Position numbers and translations under genes: made by a program. DNA of 12,665 nucleotides, taken from contig CAZEFI010000056.1 of the NCBI GenBank assembly GCA_964511425.1, forward strand, positions 1-12,665, in the 5' to 3' direction. The first letter of the stretch is position 1, and each line of letters starts with the position of its first letter. This document shows positions 1 to 6,198 of this stretch, one piece after another. Under the pieces are notes generated by a model. That model was given only the letters and a program-made list of their open reading frames with translations, had not been told where the DNA came from and made no database searches. The DNA is from Bin55 sp964511425. Its GTDB lineage: Bacteria; Pseudomonadota; Gammaproteobacteria; Pseudomonadales; Azotimanducaceae.

Positions 1-280
1 CAAAAACTGATTGAATGAATGAAAGAGGAACGTCGTCGTGAAATAGATCCGACATCGAATTGACGAAGACGAGTCTTGGTGTCTTCCACTTGAGAGGGTC
101 ATCAAGTGTTGATTCATGAGTCGTCACAGCAAAGCCATTTGAGTACTTTTGGATGTTCATCGCATTCAGTCGCCGAGTCATTCGTTCAGCGTAACAGTGC
201 TTACAACCGTGACTAATTTTTGTACAGCCAGTTACAGGGTTCCACGTAGCATCGGTCCATTCAATAGAAGACATAGACAT
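1..280 (-). CDS. DUF5131 / phage Gp37-Gp68-like three-Cys protein, partial
   Basis: Open frame of 93 codons starting at ATG 280-278 and running off the left edge without a stop. I translated it by hand. The N-terminus has the hallmarks of the DUF5131 (phage Gp37/Gp68-like) family: an IEWTDATWNPVTGC block at residues 6-19, then a cysteine cluster C19-X6-C26-X2-C29 followed by YAER, and later PLKWKTPRLVFVNSMSDLFH. The spaced cysteines resemble an iron-sulfur site of radical-SAM type, but the spacing is not the classic CX3CX2C, so chemistry is unproven. The start overlaps the stop of tcmP by one base (TGATG), which points to translational coupling and a shared transcript. A second in-frame ATG lies at 274-272. 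Family assignment is confident from the N-terminal signature; function is unknown to me. The C-terminal part lies outside the window. Confidence 0.85.
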   Translation of the reverse strand, partial: MSMSSIEWTDATWNPVTGCTKISHGCKHCYAERMTRRLNAMNIQKYSNGFAVTTHESTLDDPLKWKTPRLVFVNSMSDLFHDDVPLSFIQSVF

Positions 281-1143
281 CACTTCTTTTTACTCTTAAG
301 GATACTGTTCGCAATTCTCTTGGCTACAGTGATTCCGGTCGGTTTTCCTACACAGAATATAAACTCAAACAATGCAGATTTGTTGCGATTGTATAGCGTT
401 CTAGATTGTTGAAGGACCCGTGCCCCAAATGCTGTCGTTAAACGTTTTTTAAAGAATTTCAAGACTTCTGAATGTCCTTCACTTCGAACGAAATAAACTT
501 GACGACTGCCAAGCATGTCGTCACTTTGTTCCTTGTGATAAAGACTTTTCCACTCCCGTGTCCCAAAGACTCTATCGAGTGTTTTCCATTCATTCGCTTC
601 AAATTCAGCGGCTGGTATCTTCCTTTTCATGACTCGCAGAATCGCGTGTGTTGGGAACAACATCCAAGTGTCGAAAGCCTGTACCCTTGCGATCGCGTTA
701 ATCGAAGCCCATTCAACTTCTGTAGCAAATGGATCAAGGAAAATTACACCTCGAATTTCCGAACTTAACCGATCTAGTCTTTGTAAATACTCGTTTGCAT
801 CCGCCTTTAAAACTTCGATGTTTCGCTGTGAATGAGCAAGCTCAATACGCTTTAATTCTTCGTATCGTGTTGAATCTCGTTCTATAAACACCAAACGATC
901 AAATGGTTTGTTGTCAACTGCTAGAGCTATTTTTACTGAACCATCGTATAACTTGTTTGCATCTTCTAAATTTAATCCTTGTTCGATGCGCGGTGAAAAC
1001 TCTCCATTTCCTGCAAACGCATCAATGTAAATTAGGTTAAACTTGTTTTTCAACGCAGTTGTATAAGCGTTAAGATAGTCTCTCAGAATGTCGAGTTTTT
1101 CAACCGTCCAAAGACCACCATATTTTTCACTCTCTTTCGTCAA
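280..1143 (-). CDS. tcmP: Three-Cys-motif partner protein (TcmP family)
   Basis: About 287 residues from TTG 1143-1141. The family is known as the obligate neighbour of DUF5131 proteins, which is what lies immediately downstream. The start YGGLWTVEKLDILRDYLNAY (8-27) is typical. It has the layout of a class I SAM-dependent methyltransferase: DAFAGNG at 41-47 (motif I-like), an acidic strand end FIERD at 86-90, LKADANE at 112-118, and FLDPFA at 135-140 (motif IV-like). Methyltransferase activity is inferred from the fold pattern, not shown. A longer frame exists from GTG 1182 (300 residues), but that GTG directly follows an in-frame TGA and has no ribosome binding site, whereas TTG 1143 has GAGG eight bases upstream. 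The gene is AT-richer than the housekeeping genes beyond 1588, consistent with horizontal acquisition. Substrate and role are unknown. Confidence 0.85.
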   Translation of the reverse strand: MTKESEKYGGLWTVEKLDILRDYLNAYTTALKNKFNLIYIDAFAGNGEFSPRIEQGLNLEDANKLYDGSVKIALAVDNKPFDRLVFIERDSTRYEELKRIELAHSQRNIEVLKADANEYLQRLDRLSSEIRGVIFLDPFATEVEWASINAIARVQAFDTWMLFPTHAILRVMKRKIPAAEFEANEWKTLDRVFGTREWKSLYHKEQSDDMLGSRQVYFVRSEGHSEVLKFFKKRLTTAFGARVLQQSRTLYNRNKSALFEFIFCVGKPTGITVAKRIANSILKSKKK

Positions 1144-1155
1144 TATTGAAACCTC
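1141..1155 (-). promoter_or_regulatory. Ribosome binding site that decides the tcmP start
   Basis: On the minus strand GAGG occupies 1155-1152, then eight bases, then TTG at 1143-1141. The encoded N-terminus (MTKESEKYGGLW) is the length expected for the family. The competing GTG at 1182 has no such motif. Confidence 0.5.
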
Positions 1156-1251
1156 ATGTTTGTGCAGAATTCCAAAGTCCACTCAGTACGCTAACAAATC
1201 TTGATACTTGGAATGCAAAGGATCCACTGGGTTATCGTAGATTGTGTACTG

Positions 1252-1279
1252 TTGCCACGTATAATTACCTATTCATAAT
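1252..1279 (+). promoter_or_regulatory. Candidate sigma-70 promoter, rightward
   Basis: TTGCCA at 1252-1257, 16-base spacer, CATAAT at 1274-1279: five of six matches in each hexamer. A start near 1286 would give orn a leader of about 300 bases. Spacing is slightly short and the AT-rich setting raises the chance of a coincidental match. Confidence 0.4.
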
Positions 1280-1309
1280 TATACATATGATAATATTACC
1301 AGGTATCAA
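1278..1309 (-). promoter_or_regulatory. Candidate promoter for tcmP operon, leftward
   Basis: A perfect TATAAT lies on the minus strand at 1283-1278, with TTGATA at 1309-1304. The 20-base spacer is too long for a good sigma-70 promoter, so only the -10 element is persuasive. It overlaps the rightward candidate, so the two may compete. Confidence 0.3.
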
Positions 1310-1471
1310 TGCTGTTTTTCCAGAGAGTTTCAATTGAATTTGGTATTTAGTTTGCTTGGTTCACTCTGCGTTCACGGTCCAGAAGTAGTATTTTCCTGCC
1401 ATAAAATGGAGTCATCACTATTTTAAGTTGGAGATGTCCACCAAACTGAGGCAAATCCAGAGTTCCCTGAT

Positions 1472-1500
1472 TTAACGCAAATCCATCGATCTTCTACAAT
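1472..1500 (+). promoter_or_regulatory. Candidate sigma-70 promoter for orn
   Basis: TTAACG at 1472-1477 (four of six), 17-base spacer, TACAAT at 1495-1500 (five of six). It would start transcription near 1507, about 80 bases before ATG 1588. Confidence 0.4.
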
Positions 1501-1587
1501 CTAGTGTGCCGTCCAAAAGATCCAACCAACTACATTTGATAAGGAGCATTGTCACATCGACTTGGTACGTGCAGTTCTATTTCAACG

Positions 1588-2145
1588 ATGAAACCACCGC
1601 TAATCTGGATCGACCTTGAAATGACCGGTCTCAACCCTGAATCGGACGTGATTTTGGAAATCGCAGCGATTATCACGGACGACGATCTAAACTTCATAGG
1701 CGATGGTGTCTCTTTGATCATTCACCAACCAGAAGGCGCGTTAGCCGGTATGGATGATTGGAATGTCAAGCACCACACCGAATCCGGACTCATCGACAGA
1801 GTGCGGCAATCGCAAGTTACTCTTGAAGAGGCAGAGGCGGTGACCTACGACTTTGTGTCATCTCATACAAAATTTCGTGAGTCCCCCCTTTGTGGGAACT
1901 CAATCTCGCAAGATCGCAACTTTTTGCGTCGTTACATGCCCACTCTCGAAGCACATTTTCATTATCGGAACATTGATGTGAGCACAGTGAAGGAACTCGT
2001 AAAACGATGGGCTCCTGAGATCAAACGACAGTTTAAAAAAACAAACAAACATCGCGCTCTTGATGATATCAAAGAGTCCATACGAGAACTCGCTTTCTAC
2101 CGTACTCACTTCATTGAGGAGCGGTATCGGGCATCAGGCGATTGA
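1588..2145 (+). CDS. orn: Oligoribonuclease
   Basis: A 185-residue DEDDh exoribonuclease that degrades the di- and short oligoribonucleotides left by other RNases, in the cytoplasm; E. coli Orn is 181 residues. Metal ligands and catalytic residues are visible: D9 and E11 in IWIDLEMTGL, D109 in NSISQDRNF, H155 and D160 in HRALDD. MDDWNV and YRNIDVSTVKEL are further family signatures. I chose ATG 1588 because it gives MKPPLIWIDLEMTG, the usual N-terminal length, but it has no Shine-Dalgarno sequence. An in-frame TTG at 1549 would add 13 residues; AAGGAG at 1541-1546 sits only two bases before it, too close to be ideal, so the start is not settled. The 3' end overlaps queG by 35 bases on the opposite strand. 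Confidence 0.96.
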   Translation: MKPPLIWIDLEMTGLNPESDVILEIAAIITDDDLNFIGDGVSLIIHQPEGALAGMDDWNVKHHTESGLIDRVRQSQVTLEEAEAVTYDFVSSHTKFRESPLCGNSISQDRNFLRRYMPTLEAHFHYRNIDVSTVKELVKRWAPEIKRQFKKTNKHRALDDIKESIRELAFYRTHFIEERYRASGD

Positions 2146-3175
2146 GTGCCCACGCGATGTGTTCCTGACAAATTTCATCACTGCGTGCAGCCATTTCTGC
2201 TTGCTTTTGTTGCAAGGCATTCACCAAACCTTCAGAATAGGGAGCATTTCCAGCAGCGACCGCTAAATTTCGTACCCACTGTTGGTAGTTAATCCTTCGA
2301 AGTGCCATGCCTAATGTGCGTTGTCGAAAAGTCTCTTCGTCCCAGTGCAATAGGTCAGCAATCTTAGCTCGATCAAGATTGTGGCGAGGTGTAAAGTCGT
2401 CAATTTCAGTCTGTGGTGCAAACCGATTCCACGGACAAACCAACTGACAGTCATCACAACCAAAAATTCGGTTTCCTACCAAGGGACGAAGATTCAACGG
2501 AATCGAACCCTTGTATTCAATGGTAAGGTAGGAAATACACAGCCGAGCATCTAGTTCGCGCGGACCCACAATTGCGCCGGTGGGACATAACGTAATACAA
2601 GATGTACAGGAACCACAGTGGTCTTTATTTTTGGATTTTGTTACAGCAAACGGAATGTCAGTGAAAATTTCCCCGAGAAAGAAGAAGGACCCGGCTTCGC
2701 GATTCAAGATCAACGTGTTTTTTCCAACCCAACCAAGACCAGCTTTTTCTGCGAGGGGCCGTTCAAGAACGGGTGCTGAATCTACGAACGCTCGATGGGT
2801 CCCGCCGGTTGCGGTTACCAATTTCCGAGCGATTTTTGCGAGTCGCTTCCTCACGACTTTGTGGTAATCTCGGCCCAGCGCGTATCGCGAGACATACGCC
2901 ACGGTTGGATCATTGAGGGCATCGGGAAAGGCCTCGGGGGAGTAATTCATACGCGCACTGATGACCCGTACCGTACCCGGCAAGAGCTGTTGAGGATCGA
3001 GCCTCTTTTTAAGATTTCTGCTCAGATAGGACATCTCGCCATGAAATCCTCGCCGCAGCCACTCACGAAACTCCCGGGATGCAGTACTGAGATCGGTGTC
3101 GGTAAAGCCTACGTCCGCAAAACCTAATTCATTCGCCCATTCATGGACATGTTTTGTCAATAGTGCTACGTCCAT
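2111..3175 (-). CDS. queG: Epoxyqueuosine reductase
   Basis: A 354-residue cobalamin- and iron-sulfur-dependent enzyme that carries out the last step of queuosine synthesis, reducing epoxyqueuosine at tRNA position 34. D132 in VDSAPVLERPLAEKAGLGWVGK corresponds to the catalytic aspartate region. Two [4Fe-4S] clusters are indicated by C187-X2-C190-X2-C193-X3-C197-P and by C240-X2-C243-X3-C247-P with C213. The C-terminal part is the HEAT-like tRNA-binding region. It is a little shorter than the E. coli protein (379). Start ATG 3175 is fixed by an in-frame TAG two codons upstream (3181-3179). There is no visible Shine-Dalgarno sequence. It is convergent with orn and divergent from nnr, as in E. 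coli. Confidence 0.96.
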   Translation of the reverse strand: MDVALLTKHVHEWANELGFADVGFTDTDLSTASREFREWLRRGFHGEMSYLSRNLKKRLDPQQLLPGTVRVISARMNYSPEAFPDALNDPTVAYVSRYALGRDYHKVVRKRLAKIARKLVTATGGTHRAFVDSAPVLERPLAEKAGLGWVGKNTLILNREAGSFFFLGEIFTDIPFAVTKSKNKDHCGSCTSCITLCPTGAIVGPRELDARLCISYLTIEYKGSIPLNLRPLVGNRIFGCDDCQLVCPWNRFAPQTEIDDFTPRHNLDRAKIADLLHWDEETFRQRTLGMALRRINYQQWVRNLAVAAGNAPYSEGLVNALQQKQAEMAARSDEICQEHIAWALNRLMPDTAPQ

Positions 3176-3191
3176 AACCTAGAATTTACTT
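3176..3191. promoter_or_regulatory. 16-base divergent intergenic region queG/nnr
   Basis: Only 16 bases separate the ATG codons of queG and nnr. The palindrome CTAG at 3179-3182 supplies the in-frame upstream TAG stop for both genes, fixing both starts. Neither start has a Shine-Dalgarno motif. On the plus strand TAGAAT at 3180-3185 and on the minus strand AATTTA read as TAAATT at 3188-3183 are -10-like and placed so that transcripts would begin at or within a base or two of the start codons; matching -35 elements are poor (TTGTCA at 3154-3159 is 20 bases from TAGAAT). Leaderless transcripts are a possibility, not a demonstration. Confidence 0.35.
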
Positions 3192-4652
3192 ATGAGTCTC
3201 ATATCGAAAGTGTATACCGCAGATGAGTGTCGCAAACTGGATCGTCTCGCTATTGAGGAACATGATATACCGGGTTTCACACTCATGCAGCGTGCGGGTA
3301 CTTTTGTGTTTACCACGATACAAGACCGTTGGCCCGGAATTCGATCGTTATTGGTCGTAGCTGGTTCTGGTAACAACGCTGGCGATGGCTATGTCGTCGC
3401 GACACTTGCTCGACAGGCCGGAATCAACACGACTGTGCATCAAGTAGGAGAGTCGAAACGTTTACGCGGTGATGCTTTACTTGCGTGGAAACAACTACAA
3501 CAGCGCGACGTCGCTATCGTGGACGAACCGATATCGGCCGACCTTGTTGTAGATTCCTTACTAGGAACCGGTGCGCGTGGCACGCTTTCTGCGGAGTACG
3601 AAGACTCTATTGAGCAAATAAACAACTCTCAAGTACCAGTCGTAGCAGTCGATGTGCCAAGTGGCGTCGATGCAAGCAGCGGAGGTCTATTGACCGAAAA
3701 TCCAGTAAATGCCGACCTCACGTGTATGTTCATTGGCGCAAAGCTTGGCTTATTCACCGGACCAGGGTTGGGATATCGAGGAGACCTTGTATTTACTGAT
3801 CTGGGTGTTCCATCCGAGGTCTATGAGGACGTGTCAGGAATACCTCTGCTCGACACCAGTACCAAGCGTCCAGTCTTGCCACCTCGAGATCCACTAGCAC
3901 ATAAGAATCACTCCGGCCACGTAGTAATTATTGGTGGTGATCACGGAATGGGTGGTGCCGTCATCTTAGCCGCGGAAGCAGCACTACGTACTGGGGCCGG
4001 TCTAGTAACAGTACTCACTCGAAGCGAAAACGTACCCGCGGTACTAGCTCGACGACCAGAGGTCATGGTAGTCGGGGTCGACGAGGCAACAGATTTCAGT
4101 TCTTACCTTTCTCGAGCAGACGTACTCGCGATCGGACCAGGATTGGGTCGAGGCTCTTGGGGTACCACGCTACTCAAAACGGTTCTAGCCCACCGTCCCG
4201 ATTGCGGCGTATTCGACGCTGACGCTCTGCGGATTCTGAAAACGGAGAAGTGGCAGGTACCATCGGGTTGCATATTCACGCCACATCCTGGCGAAGCAGC
4301 TTTTTTGTCAGACGGGTCTCCTGGGGAAGTTCAGGCAGACCGCCCTCGTTTCGTTAAAGACTTATCTAGTGAGTACGGGTGTACCGTCATTCTCAAAGGT
4401 CCAGGAACTTTGATTGCCTCTCAGGGTCAGATGTGTTCGGTCTCGCAATTCGTCAATAGTTCATTGGCGACCGCTGGTAGCGGGGACGTACTTACTGGCA
4501 TCGCAGCCGCTGCGTACGCACGATGTGGTAATCCGATTCAAGCAGCAGAAGCTGCAGTGTTTCTCCATGGAACTGCCGGTGCTCGTGCGCTACGCGAGAA
4601 CGCCGGACAATCGCTCATCGCGAGCGATTTGATACACGCGATTCGTATATGA
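3192..4652 (+). CDS. nnr: Bifunctional NAD(P)HX epimerase / dehydratase
   Basis: A 486-residue two-domain repair enzyme for the damaged nicotinamide cofactors NADHX and NADPHX. The N-terminal YjeF_N epimerase domain spans about residues 1-215 with GSGNNAGDG (58-66), LLGTG (123-127) and DVPSGVD (154-160). The C-terminal ADP-dependent dehydratase domain (about 235-485) has GHVVIIGGDHGMGGA, AIGPGLGRG (313-321), FDADAL (341-346), HPGEA (365-369), LKGPGTLI and NSSLATAGSGD (422-432). Length is close to E. coli Nnr (515). Start ATG 3192 is the first possible, since TAG lies in frame at 3180-3182. It heads a row of tightly overlapping genes; its last four bases ATGA contain the tsaE start. Its promoter must lie in the short gap or inside queG. 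Confidence 0.96.
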   Translation: MSLISKVYTADECRKLDRLAIEEHDIPGFTLMQRAGTFVFTTIQDRWPGIRSLLVVAGSGNNAGDGYVVATLARQAGINTTVHQVGESKRLRGDALLAWKQLQQRDVAIVDEPISADLVVDSLLGTGARGTLSAEYEDSIEQINNSQVPVVAVDVPSGVDASSGGLLTENPVNADLTCMFIGAKLGLFTGPGLGYRGDLVFTDLGVPSEVYEDVSGIPLLDTSTKRPVLPPRDPLAHKNHSGHVVIIGGDHGMGGAVILAAEAALRTGAGLVTVLTRSENVPAVLARRPEVMVVGVDEATDFSSYLSRADVLAIGPGLGRGSWGTTLLKTVLAHRPDCGVFDADALRILKTEKWQVPSGCIFTPHPGEAAFLSDGSPGEVQADRPRFVKDLSSEYGCTVILKGPGTLIASQGQMCSVSQFVNSSLATAGSGDVLTGIAAAAYARCGNPIQAAEAAVFLHGTAGARALRENAGQSLIASDLIHAIRI

Positions 4653-5104
4653 GCTTACCGGTCGATCAACAACGAGTTTTACCATTGAACAGCACAGAGG
4701 ATACTGAAGCACTTGGGGCACGCCTTGCATGTCAGTTTCAAAAAGGACTTGTGTTTCTTCGTGGTCCATTGGGTGCCGGAAAAACGACGTTGGTTCGAGG
4801 ATGGCTTCGCGCACTTGGCTACGACGGACCGGTGAAGAGCCCTACGTTTACATTGATTGAACCTTACGAGATTGACATGCGGCGAATACTACATTTTGAC
4901 CTCTTTCGTATTGCAAATCCGAGTGAAATTGAATATATTGGTATGTTGGAACACATAGAAACCAGTCAACTTCAGTTTGTGGAGTGGCCGGAACGAGGAA
5001 ATAATCTCCTACCGAAACCGGAACTTGACATTCGCTTGGAATACGATGGTTCACAGCGGCAGGCGACGGTGAGTGTTAATATATGTGTCGAAGGACTAGG
5101 ATGA
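4649..5104 (+). CDS. tsaE: tRNA t6A-modification ATPase TsaE
   Basis: A 151-residue P-loop ATPase that works with TsaB, TsaC and TsaD to make threonylcarbamoyladenosine at position 37 of ANN-decoding tRNAs; E. coli TsaE (YjeE) is 153. Visible are the Walker A loop GPLGAGKTT (39-47), the SPTFTLIE switch (64-71), the HFDLFR strand (82-87) and VEWPERG (111-117), in the family order. It overlaps nnr by ATGA (4649-4652) and its own last four bases ATGA carry the amiB start, so it is translated from the shared message. The other Tsa genes are not in the window, as usual. Confidence 0.95.
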   Translation: MSLPVDQQRVLPLNSTEDTEALGARLACQFQKGLVFLRGPLGAGKTTLVRGWLRALGYDGPVKSPTFTLIEPYEIDMRRILHFDLFRIANPSEIEYIGMLEHIETSQLQFVEWPERGNNLLPKPELDIRLEYDGSQRQATVSVNICVEGLG

Positions 5105-6198
5105 AGACCCAAGTACAAGGATTGTTGATCGGGGCACTGCTTACGACCCTAGCTCTGCCCCTCGCGGCGAATGAACTGTTGGGAATTCGCTGGAATGAGG
5201 GTCCGAATAACACTCGTATCGTATTGGATCTCAGCGCAGAAGCTGACTTCAAATATGGCGAGTTAGACAATCCTCCGCGTATCTATATAGATCTAAAAAA
5301 CACCAATTTATCTCGAACACTTAGTGTTCGAGAGATCGACAGTAGGATCTTGCAGCGGATCAGACACTCCCCTCGAAAGGAGAACACCCATCGCGTCGTA
5401 CTGGATCTCAAGGAAATTGTGAAACCATCAGTGTTTCGCTTAGAACCGTACCCCCCCTACGGGCATCGTCTGGTGATCGATTTACCAAGCGGTATCGATT
5501 TCGATGAAGAGGACTGTTCCACCGACACAGAACCACACAAAGACGTTGTCATTGTTTTGGATGCGGGACATGGAGGGGAAGACCCTGGTGCCGTAGCGAT
5601 CAATAAAACNNNNNNNNNNNNNNNNNNNNNNNNNNNNNNNNNNNNNNNNNNNNNNNNNNNNNNNNNNNNNNNNNNNNNNNNNNNNNNNNNNNNNNNNNNN
5701 NNNNNNNNNGAGAATTCAGTGGAAATGGGGAAGAGTGTCTTACACTATATGGCACAAGTAACTCCGCTACATCCGCGAGCTTTTACGAAGAACGAGCGAA
5801 ATTTTCAGGTTACCGATGCGAGATATGCCGTGTTGAAGAACACACAAGTACCCGCGATTTTGGTCGAAACCGGGTTTCTTTCTAATGCTAAAGATGCGGC
5901 ACTTTTGAGCCAACCAGCACATCAAGAAAAAGTGGGGCGAGCGATCGCCCAAGGCATCCTAGCGCATTTCTGCAATAACCCGCCATACCATACCTACCTC
6001 GATGATGGTACTTATGAATGCAAACTGGACTACAGCATCACCAAACATCGTGTGCGTAGAGGGGATACCTTGTCCGAAATTGCTCGAGTATATAACGTCT
6101 CGGTGGTCTCCATTCAGCAGATGAACAATTTGGGAAACTCTGTAAACATTTTCGAAGATCAGATTCTCAACATTCCTAACCACGCCAGCAATAATTGA
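5101..6198 (+). CDS. amiB: Periplasmic N-acetylmuramoyl-L-alanine amidase with LysM domain (interrupted by gap)
   Basis: Cleaves the amide bond between N-acetylmuramate and the stem peptide during daughter-cell separation. In order: signal peptide 1-23 (basic start, hydrophobic run GLLIGALLTTLALPLAA), septal-targeting AMIN domain about 25-130, Amidase_3 catalytic domain from KDVVIVLDAGHGGEDPGA, and a C-terminal LysM peptidoglycan-binding domain (HRVRRGDTLSEIARVYNVSV) in the last 50 residues. H157 is a zinc ligand; VETGFLSN with the catalytic glutamate is visible after the gap. The other glutamate and histidine ligands lie in the 100-N gap. Start ATG 5101 has AAGGA at 5091-5095 and makes an ATGA overlap with tsaE; an ATG at 5083 is also in frame. 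Named amiB by position beside mutL. True length is unknown and greater than the nominal 365. Confidence 0.92.
   Translation: MKTQVQGLLIGALLTTLALPLAANELLGIRWNEGPNNTRIVLDLSAEADFKYGELDNPPRIYIDLKNTNLSRTLSVREIDSRILQRIRHSPRKENTHRVVLDLKEIVKPSVFRLEPYPPYGHRLVIDLPSGIDFDEEDCSTDTEPHKDVVIVLDAGHGGEDPGAVAINKXXXXXXXXXXXXXXXXXXXXXXXXXXXXXXXXXXENSVEMGKSVLHYMAQVTPLHPRAFTKNERNFQVTDARYAVLKNTQVPAILVETGFLSNAKDAALLSQPAHQEKVGRAIAQGILAHFCNNPPYHTYLDDGTYECKLDYSITKHRVRRGDTLSEIARVYNVSVVSIQQMNNLGNSVNIFEDQILNIPNHASNN
5610..5709. other. Assembly gap of 100 N inside amiB
   Basis: Exactly 100 undetermined bases, the conventional placeholder for a gap of unknown size. The frame reads through on both sides, but by comparison with AmiC-type amidases about 120 or more residues should separate DPGA from the sequence resuming at ENSVEMGK, so the real gap is probably several hundred bases. 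Confidence 0.9.

Larger units (their letters stand above)
1183..1587. other. Non-coding junction between accessory pair and orn
   Basis: Roughly 400 bases between the divergent tcmP and orn starts. No convincing protein is encoded on either strand; short open frames here have no start signals or recognisable composition. The stretch 1258-1310 is strongly AT-rich and contains the hexamer ATTACC twice in the same orientation (1264-1269 and 1295-1300, 31 bases apart, close to three helical turns) around CATATG at 1284-1289. Candidate promoters in both directions lie here and are listed separately. I see no tRNA gene, integrase site or insertion-sequence end. Confidence 0.6.

Noticed and set aside
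472..835. Plus-strand open frames opposite tcmP
   Set aside because: They are antisense shadows of tcmP, without ribosome binding sites or recognisable protein character.
1146..1337. 63-residue plus-strand open frame in the junction
   Set aside because: It overlaps the start of tcmP, has no binding site, and its composition is not protein-like.
2580..3127. Plus-strand open frames opposite queG
   Set aside because: They run antisense to a well-supported enzyme with intact cysteine clusters.
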